Source: Oscillospiraceae bacterium
Lineage (GTDB): Bacteria > Bacillota_A > Clostridia > Saccharofermentanales > Saccharofermentanaceae
Length of the DNA: 13,451 nt
NCBI GenBank assembly: GCA_902791885.1
Contig: CADAXO010000040.1
Coordinates: 1 to 13,451, forward strand
Reading direction: 5' to 3'
This document shows positions 1-5,820 of this stretch, one piece after another. The notes beneath the pieces are model-generated. The model searched no databases and was not told the origin of the DNA. It saw only the letters and a list, made by a program, of their open reading frames with translations. The position numbers and the translations under genes are program-made. Each line of letters begins with the position of its first letter. The first letter of the stretch is position 1.

Positions 1-1541
1 TTGATCTGCTGCCATCCTTCAGCCTGGATTCCGTTACTGCCAAAGTAGTACCAGTAACCTTCATCCTTCACCCAGTGATTCGTCTGCATAACGCCGTTTG
101 CACTGAAGAAATAGTAATCACTGCTTTCGGTTGATTCATTGTATACCCTATAAATTCCCGTAACCATTCTTCCGGTCCTATTGTAACCCTTCAATCCGGA
201 ATCTTCGTAGAAGTAATACCAGTTGCTGCCGATCTTCTTCCAGCCTGTTGCCATAGAACCGTTGGCATTGAAGTAATACCAAGCAGTCTCAACGCCGTAA
301 TAGTCCATAACCTGTTCACTTATCCAGCCTGTCTGCATTACGCCTACATTAGGGTTAGCTGAACCGTCCTCTTTAAGAGGGAGACCGAAGTAATAATACT
401 GGCCTTCTACATAGGTCATGCCGGTAGCTGCCATACCATTTCTGAAGTAATACCACTTTTTGCTAAGCTTCTTCCAGCCCTCGGCAGCCTTGCCGCTGGA
501 CTCGAAGTAATACCAATATGTTCCTGTTCCAAAGGGACACTCTGAACTTACCCATCCGGTCTGCATTACGCCGTTGTCATTGAAGTAATAATCTTCATAA
601 GACTCAGTCTCAGAATTGTAGATTTCGCAGAATCCTGTATACATCTCGGCATCTAAGTAATACCACTTGCCGCCGATCTTCTGCCAGCCTGTCTGCAAAT
701 GTCCGCTGCTGTCACAGTAGTACCAGTCCTCATCGTCTTCGTACAAATATGGCTGACACCAACCGGTAAGCATTACTCCGTTTCCATCGAAAGCATAACT
801 GTAATCGCCGATTGACTGAATAGTGCCCCAGTACATATACGGTCCATCCCAGTTGGTAGCATCAGCAAAGAAATACCAGTTCTTACCGTGCTTATTCCAG
901 CCCGTCTCAGCTCCGTTAGCCGTACAGTAATACCATTCATATAAGTAATTTACCCAGCCGGTCAACATTGCTCCGTTTGATCCGAAGATGTAGTATTTAC
1001 TGTCGATTACTCTAGAGCCGACAACCATATGACCGTCATAATCATCAAGATAATAAGTCTTACCACCTACTGTCAGCCAGCCGTACTGCTTAACATCGTC
1101 AATATAGTAGTACCAATTACCGTAATCATCATGTACCCAGCCGTTCTTGCCTGCTGCGGCCTCTTCGAAAATGATAGTCTCCTCCTCGACTGTGATAACC
1201 TCGTCTGCAGGTTCAACAGTCTCAGGATCTGCAACTTCTTCATCTGCGATCACATCAACGATGATTTCGTCATCAGCAACTTCGACTTCATCGATGATCT
1301 CTTCATCTTCAGAAGCCTCTTCAACCGGAGCTTCTGTCTCTTCAGCTTCTGTCTCTTCAGCTTCCGTCTCGTCAGCGATGACTTCAGCTTCTTCCGCATC
1401 AGGCTGTTCTTCAACGATCTCTGTCTCTTCGACTTCAACTGCTTCAGTCTCATCAGCAAGAGCCATTCCGCCGAGTGTTGCCACTGTAGCTACCGAAACA
1501 GTAGCACAAAGCAAACGGGTTAAAGTTTTCCGCTTTTTCAT
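1..1541 (-). CDS. Secreted cell-wall-binding repeat protein (partial, C-terminus outside window)
   Basis: Open frame running off the left edge; 513 codons are visible. ATG at 1541 follows AGGAGG (complement of 1550-1555) by 8 nt. Residues 1-29 form a Sec signal peptide (MKKRK start, hydrophobic stretch, likely cleavage after ALA). Residues about 30-130 are an extremely acidic Glu/Thr/Ala/Val-rich linker with tandem ETEAE units. From about residue 133 to the window edge there are roughly 16 units of about 20-25 residues of the type G-W-x(n)-W-Y-Y-F-x(n)-G-x-M-x-T-G-W, the choline/glucan-binding (CW_binding_1-like) repeat family. Such repeats usually attach exported proteins to wall polymers or bind glucans. 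No catalytic domain is seen in the visible part; one could lie beyond the edge. The gene has its own promoter and is divergent from the gene at 1841. Ligand and function are unknown. Confidence 0.88.
   Translation of the reverse strand, partial: MKKRKTLTRLLCATVSVATVATLGGMALADETEAVEVEETEIVEEQPDAEEAEVIADETEAEETEAEETEAPVEEASEDEEIIDEVEVADDEIIVDVIADEEVADPETVEPADEVITVEEETIIFEEAAAGKNGWVHDDYGNWYYYIDDVKQYGWLTVGGKTYYLDDYDGHMVVGSRVIDSKYYIFGSNGAMLTGWVNYLYEWYYCTANGAETGWNKHGKNWYFFADATNWDGPYMYWGTIQSIGDYSYAFDGNGVMLTGWCQPYLYEDDEDWYYCDSSGHLQTGWQKIGGKWYYLDAEMYTGFCEIYNSETESYEDYYFNDNGVMQTGWVSSECPFGTGTYWYYFESSGKAAEGWKKLSKKWYYFRNGMAATGMTYVEGQYYYFGLPLKEDGSANPNVGVMQTGWISEQVMDYYGVETAWYYFNANGSMATGWKKIGSNWYYFYEDSGLKGYNRTGRMVTGIYRVYNESTESSDYYFFSANGVMQTNHWVKDEGYWYYFGSNGIQAEGWQQI
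1331..1375 (-). repeat. Three tandem 15-bp units in the acidic linker
   Basis: On the plus strand the unit CTTCTGTCTCTTCAG occurs at 1331-1345 and 1346-1360, followed by a third copy with two mismatches at 1361-1375. Each unit encodes one Glu-Thr-Glu-Ala-Glu-type step of the linker. The unit length is a multiple of three, so copy-number change would alter linker length without breaking the frame. Confidence 0.85.
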
Positions 1542-1579
1542 GTGGTTATCCTCCTATAAATTTATGTTGAGACATTTAA

Positions 1580-1609
1580 ATTATACCATACATTAAAAAC
1601 TTTTGAGAA
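1580..1609 (-). promoter_or_regulatory. Promoter of the cell-wall-binding repeat gene
   Basis: Read on the minus strand: -10 TATAAT (complement of 1580-1585), 18-bp spacer, -35 TTCTCA (complement of 1604-1609; 4 of 6 to consensus). It predicts a leader of about 30-35 nt containing the AGGAGG site before ATG at 1541. The -10 is perfect and the -35 weak. Confidence 0.6.
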
Positions 1610-1672
1610 AATATAAATCCCTGGACACCCGTGTAGTAATCATAATCCATGGGCATCTATCCAAGACATCAG

Positions 1673-1705
1673 CAAATAAAAAGGCACGAATGCGTATCCG
1701 TGCCT
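1673..1705 (-). terminator. Rho-independent terminator, minus-strand sense
   Basis: Arms AGGCACG (1682-1688) and CGTGCCT (1699-1705) with a 10-nt loop. Read on the minus strand, TTTTTATTT follows at once, the usual intrinsic-terminator form. The nearest minus-strand gene upstream is the DivIC/FtsB-like gene ending at 2111, so the transcript would have to run antisense through the 86-residue gene to reach it; alternatively it ends a short minus-strand RNA starting between 1706 and 1840. Confidence 0.6.
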
Positions 1706-1706
1706 G

Positions 1707-1728
1707 AAAGGAGGGTGTTATGAAGTAA
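1707..1728 (+). other. Perfect Shine-Dalgarno followed by a two-codon minigene (Met-Lys-stop)
   Basis: AAAGGAGG (1707-1714) is a full-length match to the anti-Shine-Dalgarno. Five nt later comes ATG AAG TAA (1720-1728). It lies 1 nt after the hairpin at 1682-1705. It may be a regulatory leader minigene, the remnant of a decayed gene, or chance; no convincing promoter for this strand was found. Confidence 0.3.
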
Positions 1729-1840
1729 GGAACATTATTGTGTAACACTTTTCTGTTACGCTTCTATCTTAACACCACGAATGTTTACATTCAGAGATAA
1801 ACAAGGCAAAATATAGGCAATCTATAGGTGAAAATGTATT

Positions 1841-2101
1841 ATGGAACTCGAAGGCCGCACATATAAAGGAAACAGGCTCCTTAAGTTAAAGGAGATAAAG
1901 TATGAGAACCCCGACGTAAGCTTTTCGCAGGAGCTGAGCGAGGCTATCGTTATACTTTGCAGGGAGATGGATGTTCCGGTCCCTATGTGGATGAAGAAGA
2001 ATACCCACGAGTTCGCGGCGTTTCACCAGACCATATTTTTTGACGAGCAGTACCACGAGAAGGTAAAGTTCGACAGCTTCCAGATAAGAATGATCAGATA
2101 A
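1841..2101 (+). CDS. Small conserved-looking hypothetical protein, 86 aa
   Basis: ATG at 1841 is preceded by AGGTGA (1826-1831) with a 9-nt spacer. The 86-residue product is soluble-looking: no signal peptide, no membrane segment, mixed charge. A predicted helix around residues 27-45 ends in the Cys-Arg-Glu-Met region, followed by a Pro-rich turn (VPVPMWMKKNTHEF) and an aromatic-rich C-terminal half (FHQTIFF, FDSFQIRMI). The composition is that of a real folded protein and the frame is the only sensible one here; I have an impression of similar short proteins in other Clostridia but cannot assign a family or function. It converges on the DivIC-like gene with a 9-bp gap and no terminator between them. 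Confidence 0.72.
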   Translation: MELEGRTYKGNRLLKLKEIKYENPDVSFSQELSEAIVILCREMDVPVPMWMKKNTHEFAAFHQTIFFDEQYHEKVKFDSFQIRMIR

Positions 2102-2110
2102 AGGGAATTA

Positions 2111-2434
2111 TCAGGTGCCGGAAGTCCTGAAGATGATCTCGCCGGGGTATACCATGTCGAGCTGGGATCTTGCGACATTCTCAACGTAAGCGGAGTCCTG
2201 TCCTGCTACACCCCTTGCCAGGATATTGTTGTTACGGTCCTCAAGGGCGGCTCTCTGTGCTTCCAAAGCAGCCTTCTCCTCCTCGAGTCTTATCCTTGCC
2301 ATCCTGACATCGTAATACTTGGTGGCGCACATAACGACGACAACTACAAAAGCGATGAGTATCAAAGTGGTAGGCAGAGAGAATCCTCCCTGTCTCCTTC
2401 TTGCTCTTCTTGTCTTGTCGTTAGTCTTTCTCAT
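2111..2434 (-). CDS. FtsB/DivIC-family septum formation protein
   Basis: The 107-residue product has a basic cytoplasmic N-terminus (about 1-17, many Arg/Lys), one membrane segment (about 18-37, LPTTLILIAFVVVVVM), then a Glu/Ala/Leu-rich coiled coil (about 43-70) and a short C-terminal domain. The C-terminal ending, ARSQLDMVYPGEIIFR (about 88-103), matches the signature region of DivIC/FtsB proteins, usually of the form A-R-x-x-L-x-x-V-x-P-G-E. These bitopic proteins join the division complex (FtsL/DIB partners) outside the membrane and help activate septal wall synthesis. Size and topology match the family. There is no ribosome site before ATG at 2434; a TACAAT -10 lies 6 nt upstream, so the message may be leaderless. 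Whether it is the main DivIC or a paralogue cannot be judged here. Confidence 0.88.
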   Translation of the reverse strand: MRKTNDKTRRARRRQGGFSLPTTLILIAFVVVVVMCATKYYDVRMARIRLEEEKAALEAQRAALEDRNNNILARGVAGQDSAYVENVARSQLDMVYPGEIIFRTSGT

Positions 2435-2440
2435 GTTTTT

Positions 2441-2446
2441 ATTGTA
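2441..2446 (-). promoter_or_regulatory. -10 element of the DivIC/FtsB-like gene, leaderless arrangement
   Basis: Minus-strand TACAAT (complement of 2441-2446) is followed by 6 nt (AAAAAC) and then ATG at 2434, so the expected start of transcription coincides with the A of ATG. A weak -35 (TTCAGC) lies 17 bp upstream. No Shine-Dalgarno is present. Confidence 0.45.
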
Positions 2447-2508
2447 TTAAAAACAGAGGCACGGCTGAATAGCACGGAGCGCTTTTTAATCATAATGTAA
2501 TCTTATGC

Positions 2509-2514
2509 TACAAT
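2509..2514 (+). promoter_or_regulatory. Extended -10 of the metallopeptidase gene, leaderless arrangement
   Basis: TACAAT (2509-2514) preceded by TGC gives an extended -10 (TGnTACAAT); TTAATC lies 17 bp upstream as a weak -35. Only 7 nt separate the -10 from ATG at 2522, placing the predicted transcription start at or 1 nt before the start codon. It favours ATG 2522 over TTG 2516. Confidence 0.45.
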
Positions 2515-2521
2515 CTTGCTT

Positions 2522-3160
2522 ATGAAGGCCAAGGACACAACTCCCGTAAACAGGTATCCCGTATCTCTTATAGGTGACAGGATCACTTGCTATGCGGCTT
2601 TTCACGGGGACCTTCTTAAGGAGAAGCCCGAGTGGGGCGTAACATATGCGGAAGTATGCCGAGAAGGCATCTGCAAATACTGGGGCGACGCAGGGTTCAA
2701 GGTCGACATCATCACGGTGGACAGAACCGACAAAAGGCCCCACATCACATTCCTCCCCGCGAAGCTTACAGGCACCTCATATGTTATGAGCCGCTGGTGG
2801 CGCTGGGGTTGGGGCATCTTCACCCACACATTCCACTTCGAGACCTTCATGATCAACTGGTCCAAGAAGCACCCCGGCAACATCCACATGAACTTAAGGA
2901 TCAAGTGCAGCAGGAACTACTTCATGAGCGTGGCGGCACACGAGTTCGGCCACATCCTGGGCATCGGTGACGCTTACGGCGCCAACTACAGATTCTTCTA
3001 CGAGGCCCCGGGCACCGAGAACTACCTCATGAACCACAACGGCCCCGTAAGCCCCGAGGAAGTGAGCATGGTAATAAGGGCTCAGCAGACGGGAAAGATG
3101 CAGTTCTTCCCCGTACGCTTCTCAGCGAAAAGGATCATCTCCCACTTCAAAAAGCACTGA
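2522..3160 (+). CDS. Metzincin-like zinc metallopeptidase without signal peptide
   Basis: Product of 212 residues from ATG 2522 (an in-frame TTG at 2516 is also possible). The zinc motif HEFGHILGIGD (residues 140-150) is HExxHxxGxxD: two His ligands, catalytic Glu and an Asp as third ligand, as in snapalysin-type metzincins rather than the usual third His. A candidate Met-turn (YLMNHNG) follows about 20 residues later. Before the motif lies a strand-like segment (HMNLRIKC) that could be the substrate edge strand. A Trp-rich patch (WWRWGWG) is at about 92-98. Snapalysins are secreted, but this protein has no signal peptide, propeptide or membrane segment, which suggests an intracellular role. 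There is no Shine-Dalgarno. It is divergent from the DivIC-like gene across 87 bp. Substrate unknown. Confidence 0.78.
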   Translation: MKAKDTTPVNRYPVSLIGDRITCYAAFHGDLLKEKPEWGVTYAEVCREGICKYWGDAGFKVDIITVDRTDKRPHITFLPAKLTGTSYVMSRWWRWGWGIFTHTFHFETFMINWSKKHPGNIHMNLRIKCSRNYFMSVAAHEFGHILGIGDAYGANYRFFYEAPGTENYLMNHNGPVSPEEVSMVIRAQQTGKMQFFPVRFSAKRIISHFKKH

Positions 3161-3221
3161 TTTTACTCTCTTTAAAAGATTTGACTTTTTTGTAAACTGT
3201 TGTCATTTTGCACTAATGAAA

Positions 3222-3250
3222 TTGAAAATCCTATTTATTAGTTGTAATAT
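3222..3250 (+). promoter_or_regulatory. Promoter of the zinc-ribbon/HD gene
   Basis: TTGAAA (3222-3227), 17-bp spacer, TAATAT (3245-3250). Transcription would start near 3257, giving a leader of about 35 nt with GGAGG at 3277-3281, 10 nt before ATG 3292. Confidence 0.55.
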
Positions 3251-3291
3251 ATAGCCATCGCATTTAGTAATGAAATGGAGGCAACACAAGT

Positions 3292-4131
3292 ATGAAGAAG
3301 TGTCCCGATTGCGGTATGGTTATTGCCAATCAGGCAATTAGATGTCCTAAGTGTAAGTTCAATTTCGCTGAGTCCTCAGACACAAGCGGCATAGCAGTAC
3401 CCGCAGAGGCAGCAGCAGTTTCAGCAGCAGCTACAGGTGTTGCAGCAGCTCCCAAGGCAGCAGGCATCTTGCCCATGATTGACGTCAAGGCAAGCAATGT
3501 TGATGAGCTTTACAACCAGCTTAAGGCAGCAGTTGTTAAGAGAAAGACGGAGTTCGATCACTTTATCGACTTCCTCGAGAACAGAACAAACTGGCTTACG
3601 GCACCCGCAGAACTCGAAGGACCTTTGGCTTGTGAGAAGGGCCTCCTTATCAGAAGTGTAGCAGTTACAAAGCAGCTTCTCAGAATAAAGGATACGATCA
3701 TGCCTCAGCTCGACGAAGAGTCAGCTATCATCATCGGCTTATTCCATGATGTAGGTAAGGTCGGAATCGAAGGCAAGCCTTATTTCCTCGTTAAGGAGCA
3801 TGTAGGAACAACAAGCACTTCCACTCTCGGACTTTCCTTCTCAACAAGGATCTCCACTCCGGAATCAACTCCCAAGAATTCCTATTCTATCAACCCTAAG
3901 CTCGTTCATATGGATATCGGCGTAAGAAGCCTGTACCTCGTTTCACAGTACATGCTCCTCTCCGATGACGAAGCTCAGGCTATCAGCTATGCTACTAACG
4001 TTAAGGCTTTGTCCGGAAACCTCTCACCTTATACACTCATTCTTAAGACCGCTGTTGATCTCCAGACTGATGTATATGAGAATGCTGATACCGTTTCAAG
4101 CTACAGCTTCACGGTTATCGAACCTAAGTAA
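3292..4131 (+). CDS. Zinc-ribbon protein with a degenerate HD domain
   Basis: 279 residues. Residues 4-21 are a zinc ribbon (CPDC...CPKC). Residues about 30-60 are an Ala/Val-rich low-complexity linker. Residues about 70-265 resemble the HD-domain (metal phosphohydrolase fold) proteins of Clostridia and their phages: GLLIRSV at 118-124, GLFHDVGK at 149-156 with the HD pair H152-D153, H206 before the segment VRSLYLVSQYMLLSDDEAQAI, and a late Asp (D256). Members I know read G-L-x-E-H-S at the first metal position and W-H-M after the L-S/T-D-E-E-A helix; here these are Arg121 and Tyr-Ala-Thr, so two metal ligands appear lost. A Ser/Thr-rich insert spans about 172-199. It may bind nucleotides or act as a scaffold rather than an enzyme. 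Single-gene unit: own promoter and strong terminator. Confidence 0.72.
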   Translation: MKKCPDCGMVIANQAIRCPKCKFNFAESSDTSGIAVPAEAAAVSAAATGVAAAPKAAGILPMIDVKASNVDELYNQLKAAVVKRKTEFDHFIDFLENRTNWLTAPAELEGPLACEKGLLIRSVAVTKQLLRIKDTIMPQLDEESAIIIGLFHDVGKVGIEGKPYFLVKEHVGTTSTSTLGLSFSTRISTPESTPKNSYSINPKLVHMDIGVRSLYLVSQYMLLSDDEAQAISYATNVKALSGNLSPYTLILKTAVDLQTDVYENADTVSSYSFTVIEPK

Positions 4132-4158
4132 ATTCTTTCTTTATACTCCATTTCTTTT

Positions 4159-4196
4159 CCCCGCCGCTTAACCTTTAAGTGGCGGGGTTTCTTCTT
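4159..4196 (+). terminator. Strong Rho-independent terminator after the zinc-ribbon/HD gene
   Basis: CCCCGCC (4159-4165) pairs with GGCGGGG (4181-4187); the stem continues inward through one G-T pair and CTTAA/TTAAG, for about 13 pairs around a 3-nt loop, followed by TTTCTTCTT (4188-4196). It begins 28 nt after the stop at 4131. Its T-tract runs into the first possible start codon of the next gene. Confidence 0.9.
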
Positions 4197-5532
4197 GAAA
4201 GGCATGAATAATTTAGAAGACAGCTTAAATCAATATTCGGAAAGCGGAATGACCCGTATGCATATGCCGGGCCACAAGGGCAACACGGCTCTGGTACCGT
4301 CTTTTCTTAAGAAGGACATAACGGAGATCACAGGCTTCGATAATCTTCACTCCCCTACGGGGATCATCAAAGACATCGAGGACGATGCCGCTTTGATATG
4401 GCACGCATCTTCAGCCGTTATATCCGTCAACGGAGCGACCGCCCCGATCCTCGCATCGGTAACTGCAGCGTCTTCTTACGGCAAGATCTTAATAGCCTCG
4501 AACTGCCATATATCCGTATGGCACGCTCTCGAGATCTCCGGTGCGGAATTTGATGCGATCGATCCTTCGACCGATCCTCAATATCCGTTCTTCCTGTCGG
4601 TCGATCCGTCCAAGATCAAGGACATACTCAATTCCGATCCTTCGATCCGAACAGTCGTCATCACCTCTCCTACCTATGAGGGAGTCTTAAGTGATGTCGA
4701 ATCGATCTATAAGATCACCCAAGAATCAGGAGCCACATTGATCGTCGATGCATCGCACGGTTCGCACTTAGGTCTTAACGAATACTTCCCGGATACTCAG
4801 GCCGCCGATGTCGTGATCAAGAGCCTTCATAAGACCTTGCATTCACCCACGCAGACTGCATTGCTTCTTACATATTCGGAAAGGATCAGCGAATCCCTGA
4901 TCCGCCACTATATGGATATATACGAGAGCTCCAGCCCTTCCTATCTCCTTATGGAAGGCATCGGCCGAGTATTGAAAGATATCTTAAGCCGTCCGGGATT
5001 AACCGGCACCTGGGCAGGCGCGCTCGAGAACTGCAGAAACAAATTAAGAAATGAACTTTGCCACATTAAGCTTTTCGAGCTTGAGGGAGCGGATCCGTCG
5101 AAGCTTGTGCTTCTTACGGGAGATGTCATTGACGGCACGAAGCTTGCTGCGTTGCTTAAAGAAGAGGGAGTCGAGGTCGAGGCTTCCTTTGAAGATTACC
5201 TTATAGCAATGACGGGCATCGGCGACAATGAGGAGACGCTTATGAAGTTTACGTCCGCCTTAATTAAGATCGACAGCGGACTTACGGGAGAAGCAGCCAA
5301 GACTTATAAGAACTTCATCCCCGAGTCTAAGCCCGAATATGTTATGACAATCCGCGATGCCGTAAGGTCGCCTTACAAGGCTCTTCCCAAGGAAGAATGC
5401 GAAGGAAAGATATCCGCTTCCTACGTCTTCAGATACCCGCCCGGAATCCCCGTCCTTATCCCGGGACAGAAGATCACCGAAGACCGCCTGAAGCTTATTT
5501 CCGACGCGTCATTGAAGGTCGTCTCAGGTTGA
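4195..5532 (+). CDS. Orn/Lys/Arg decarboxylase-family PLP enzyme
   Basis: 445 residues from TTG 4195, or 442 from ATG 4204. Fold-type I PLP enzyme of the group-III amino-acid decarboxylase family. Seen motifs: RMHMPGHKG (21-29), the family's entry motif; VNGATAPILA (78-87), the PLP-phosphate region; NCHISVWHAL (103-112); TSPTYEGVLSD (157-167); D185 and H188 in IVDASHGSH, where Asp should bind the PLP pyridine nitrogen; and SLHKTL with Lys213 as the Schiff-base lysine. The C-terminal domain has the family ending, including SASYVFRYPPGIPVLIPGQ. It should decarboxylate a basic amino acid to a diamine or agmatine (polyamine synthesis or acid resistance); which substrate cannot be read. Start and expression are unclear: there is no good ribosome site, and a terminator sits directly upstream. 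The promoter of the next unit overlaps its stop codon. Confidence 0.88.
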   Translation: MKGMNNLEDSLNQYSESGMTRMHMPGHKGNTALVPSFLKKDITEITGFDNLHSPTGIIKDIEDDAALIWHASSAVISVNGATAPILASVTAASSYGKILIASNCHISVWHALEISGAEFDAIDPSTDPQYPFFLSVDPSKIKDILNSDPSIRTVVITSPTYEGVLSDVESIYKITQESGATLIVDASHGSHLGLNEYFPDTQAADVVIKSLHKTLHSPTQTALLLTYSERISESLIRHYMDIYESSSPSYLLMEGIGRVLKDILSRPGLTGTWAGALENCRNKLRNELCHIKLFELEGADPSKLVLLTGDVIDGTKLAALLKEEGVEVEASFEDYLIAMTGIGDNEETLMKFTSALIKIDSGLTGEAAKTYKNFIPESKPEYVMTIRDAVRSPYKALPKEECEGKISASYVFRYPPGIPVLIPGQKITEDRLKLISDASLKVVSG

Positions 5533-5558
5533 CATCGGCAAGCGGAATAAAGTATAAT
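5529..5558 (+). promoter_or_regulatory. Near-perfect consensus promoter of the SCIFF unit
   Basis: TTGACA (5529-5534) and TATAAT (5553-5558), both perfect, with an 18-bp spacer. The -35 overlaps the stop codon (TGA 5530-5532) of the decarboxylase gene. Predicted transcription start is near 5565, 24 nt before ATG 5589. It is the strongest-looking housekeeping promoter in the window. Confidence 0.88.
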
Positions 5559-5588
5559 CCGTCTATTAAATTTAAGGGGGAGTTTGGT

Positions 5589-5732
5589 ATGTCCAGAATC
5601 GTTACTATCAACACTCGTGACCTTAGTAAGTCCGCTAAGGAAGGCGGCTGCGGCGAGTGCCAGACATCCTGCCAGTCAGCTTGCAAGACATCCTGCGGTG
5701 TTGCTAACCAGGCTTGCGAGAAGAAGGCCTGA
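5589..5732 (+). CDS. scfA: Six-cysteine ranthipeptide precursor (SCIFF)
   Basis: 47-residue peptide with a GGGGGAG ribosome site 6 nt before ATG. Leader-like residues 1-20 (MSRIVTINTRDLSKSAKEGG) precede a core with exactly six Cys at 21, 24, 28, 32, 36 and 43, in the arrangement C-GE-CQTSC-QSA-C-KTSC-x6-C. This is the hallmark of SCIFF (six cysteines in forty-five residues). In characterised members a radical SAM enzyme links a core Cys to a Thr side chain by thioether. From memory the usual motif is TSCT followed by V-A/G-N-Q; here the residue after the fifth Cys (37) is Gly, so that acceptor would be absent, while Thr26 and Thr34 remain. The peptide gene has its own promoter and a terminator before the maturase, so it is probably made in excess. 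The role of mature SCIFF is poorly known; signalling has been proposed in some Clostridia. Confidence 0.97.
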   Translation: MSRIVTINTRDLSKSAKEGGCGECQTSCQSACKTSCGVANQACEKKA

Positions 5733-5764
5733 TCACAGGTTTTTCTAAATTGAGCAGAGCAAAG

Positions 5765-5795
5765 AGTCTCGTAATGCGAATTATGAGACTTTTTT
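5765..5795 (+). terminator. Intercistronic terminator between SCIFF precursor and maturase
   Basis: AGTCTCGTAA (5765-5774) pairs with TTATGAGACT (5781-5790) over 10 positions including one G-T, loop TGCGAA, then a run of six T ending at 5795. It lies 32 nt after the precursor stop and 25 nt before the maturase start. As no second promoter is obvious, partial read-through would give much more precursor than maturase message. Confidence 0.85.
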
Positions 5796-5820
5796 ACTGC
5801 CATTTCACAGGAGATTTAAA

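Larger units (their letters stand above)
1542..1840. other. 299-bp gene-free region between divergent genes
   Basis: No convincing protein gene. It holds the minus-strand promoter at 1580-1609; a hairpin with a minus-strand T-run at 1673-1705; a perfect Shine-Dalgarno sequence with a two-codon ORF at 1707-1728; a hairpin at 1740-1761 (arms GTGTAAC/GTTACGC with one G-T pair); a perfect 6+6 inverted repeat GAATGT-TT-ACATTC at 1779-1792; and an AGGTGA ribosome site at 1826-1831 before the next gene. This is dense for 300 bp and suggests regulation or a small RNA, but no known RNA family was recognised. Confidence 0.55.

Noticed and set aside
1..1135. Repeated motifs suggesting a CRISPR array or tandem DNA repeat
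   Set aside because: The periodicity comes from degenerate protein repeats of 20-25 residues in one open frame; there are no identical repeats with unique spacers.
1029..1596. Two long plus-strand ORFs (Ser-rich and Phe/Ile-rich) opposite the repeat protein
   Set aside because: They are antisense shadows of the acidic linker: Glu-rich codons read as Ser/Phe on the other strand. The minus frame has a signal peptide and ribosome site.
2486..2970. Minus and alternative-frame plus ORFs over the metallopeptidase
   Set aside because: The HExxHxxGxxD frame is the coherent one; the others lack start signals and cross the divergent promoter region.
3140..3200. Possible terminator after the metallopeptidase (AAAAAG ... 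CTTTTT)
   Set aside because: The arms are short, A/T-only in effect and separated by a long loop; no stable hairpin is visible.
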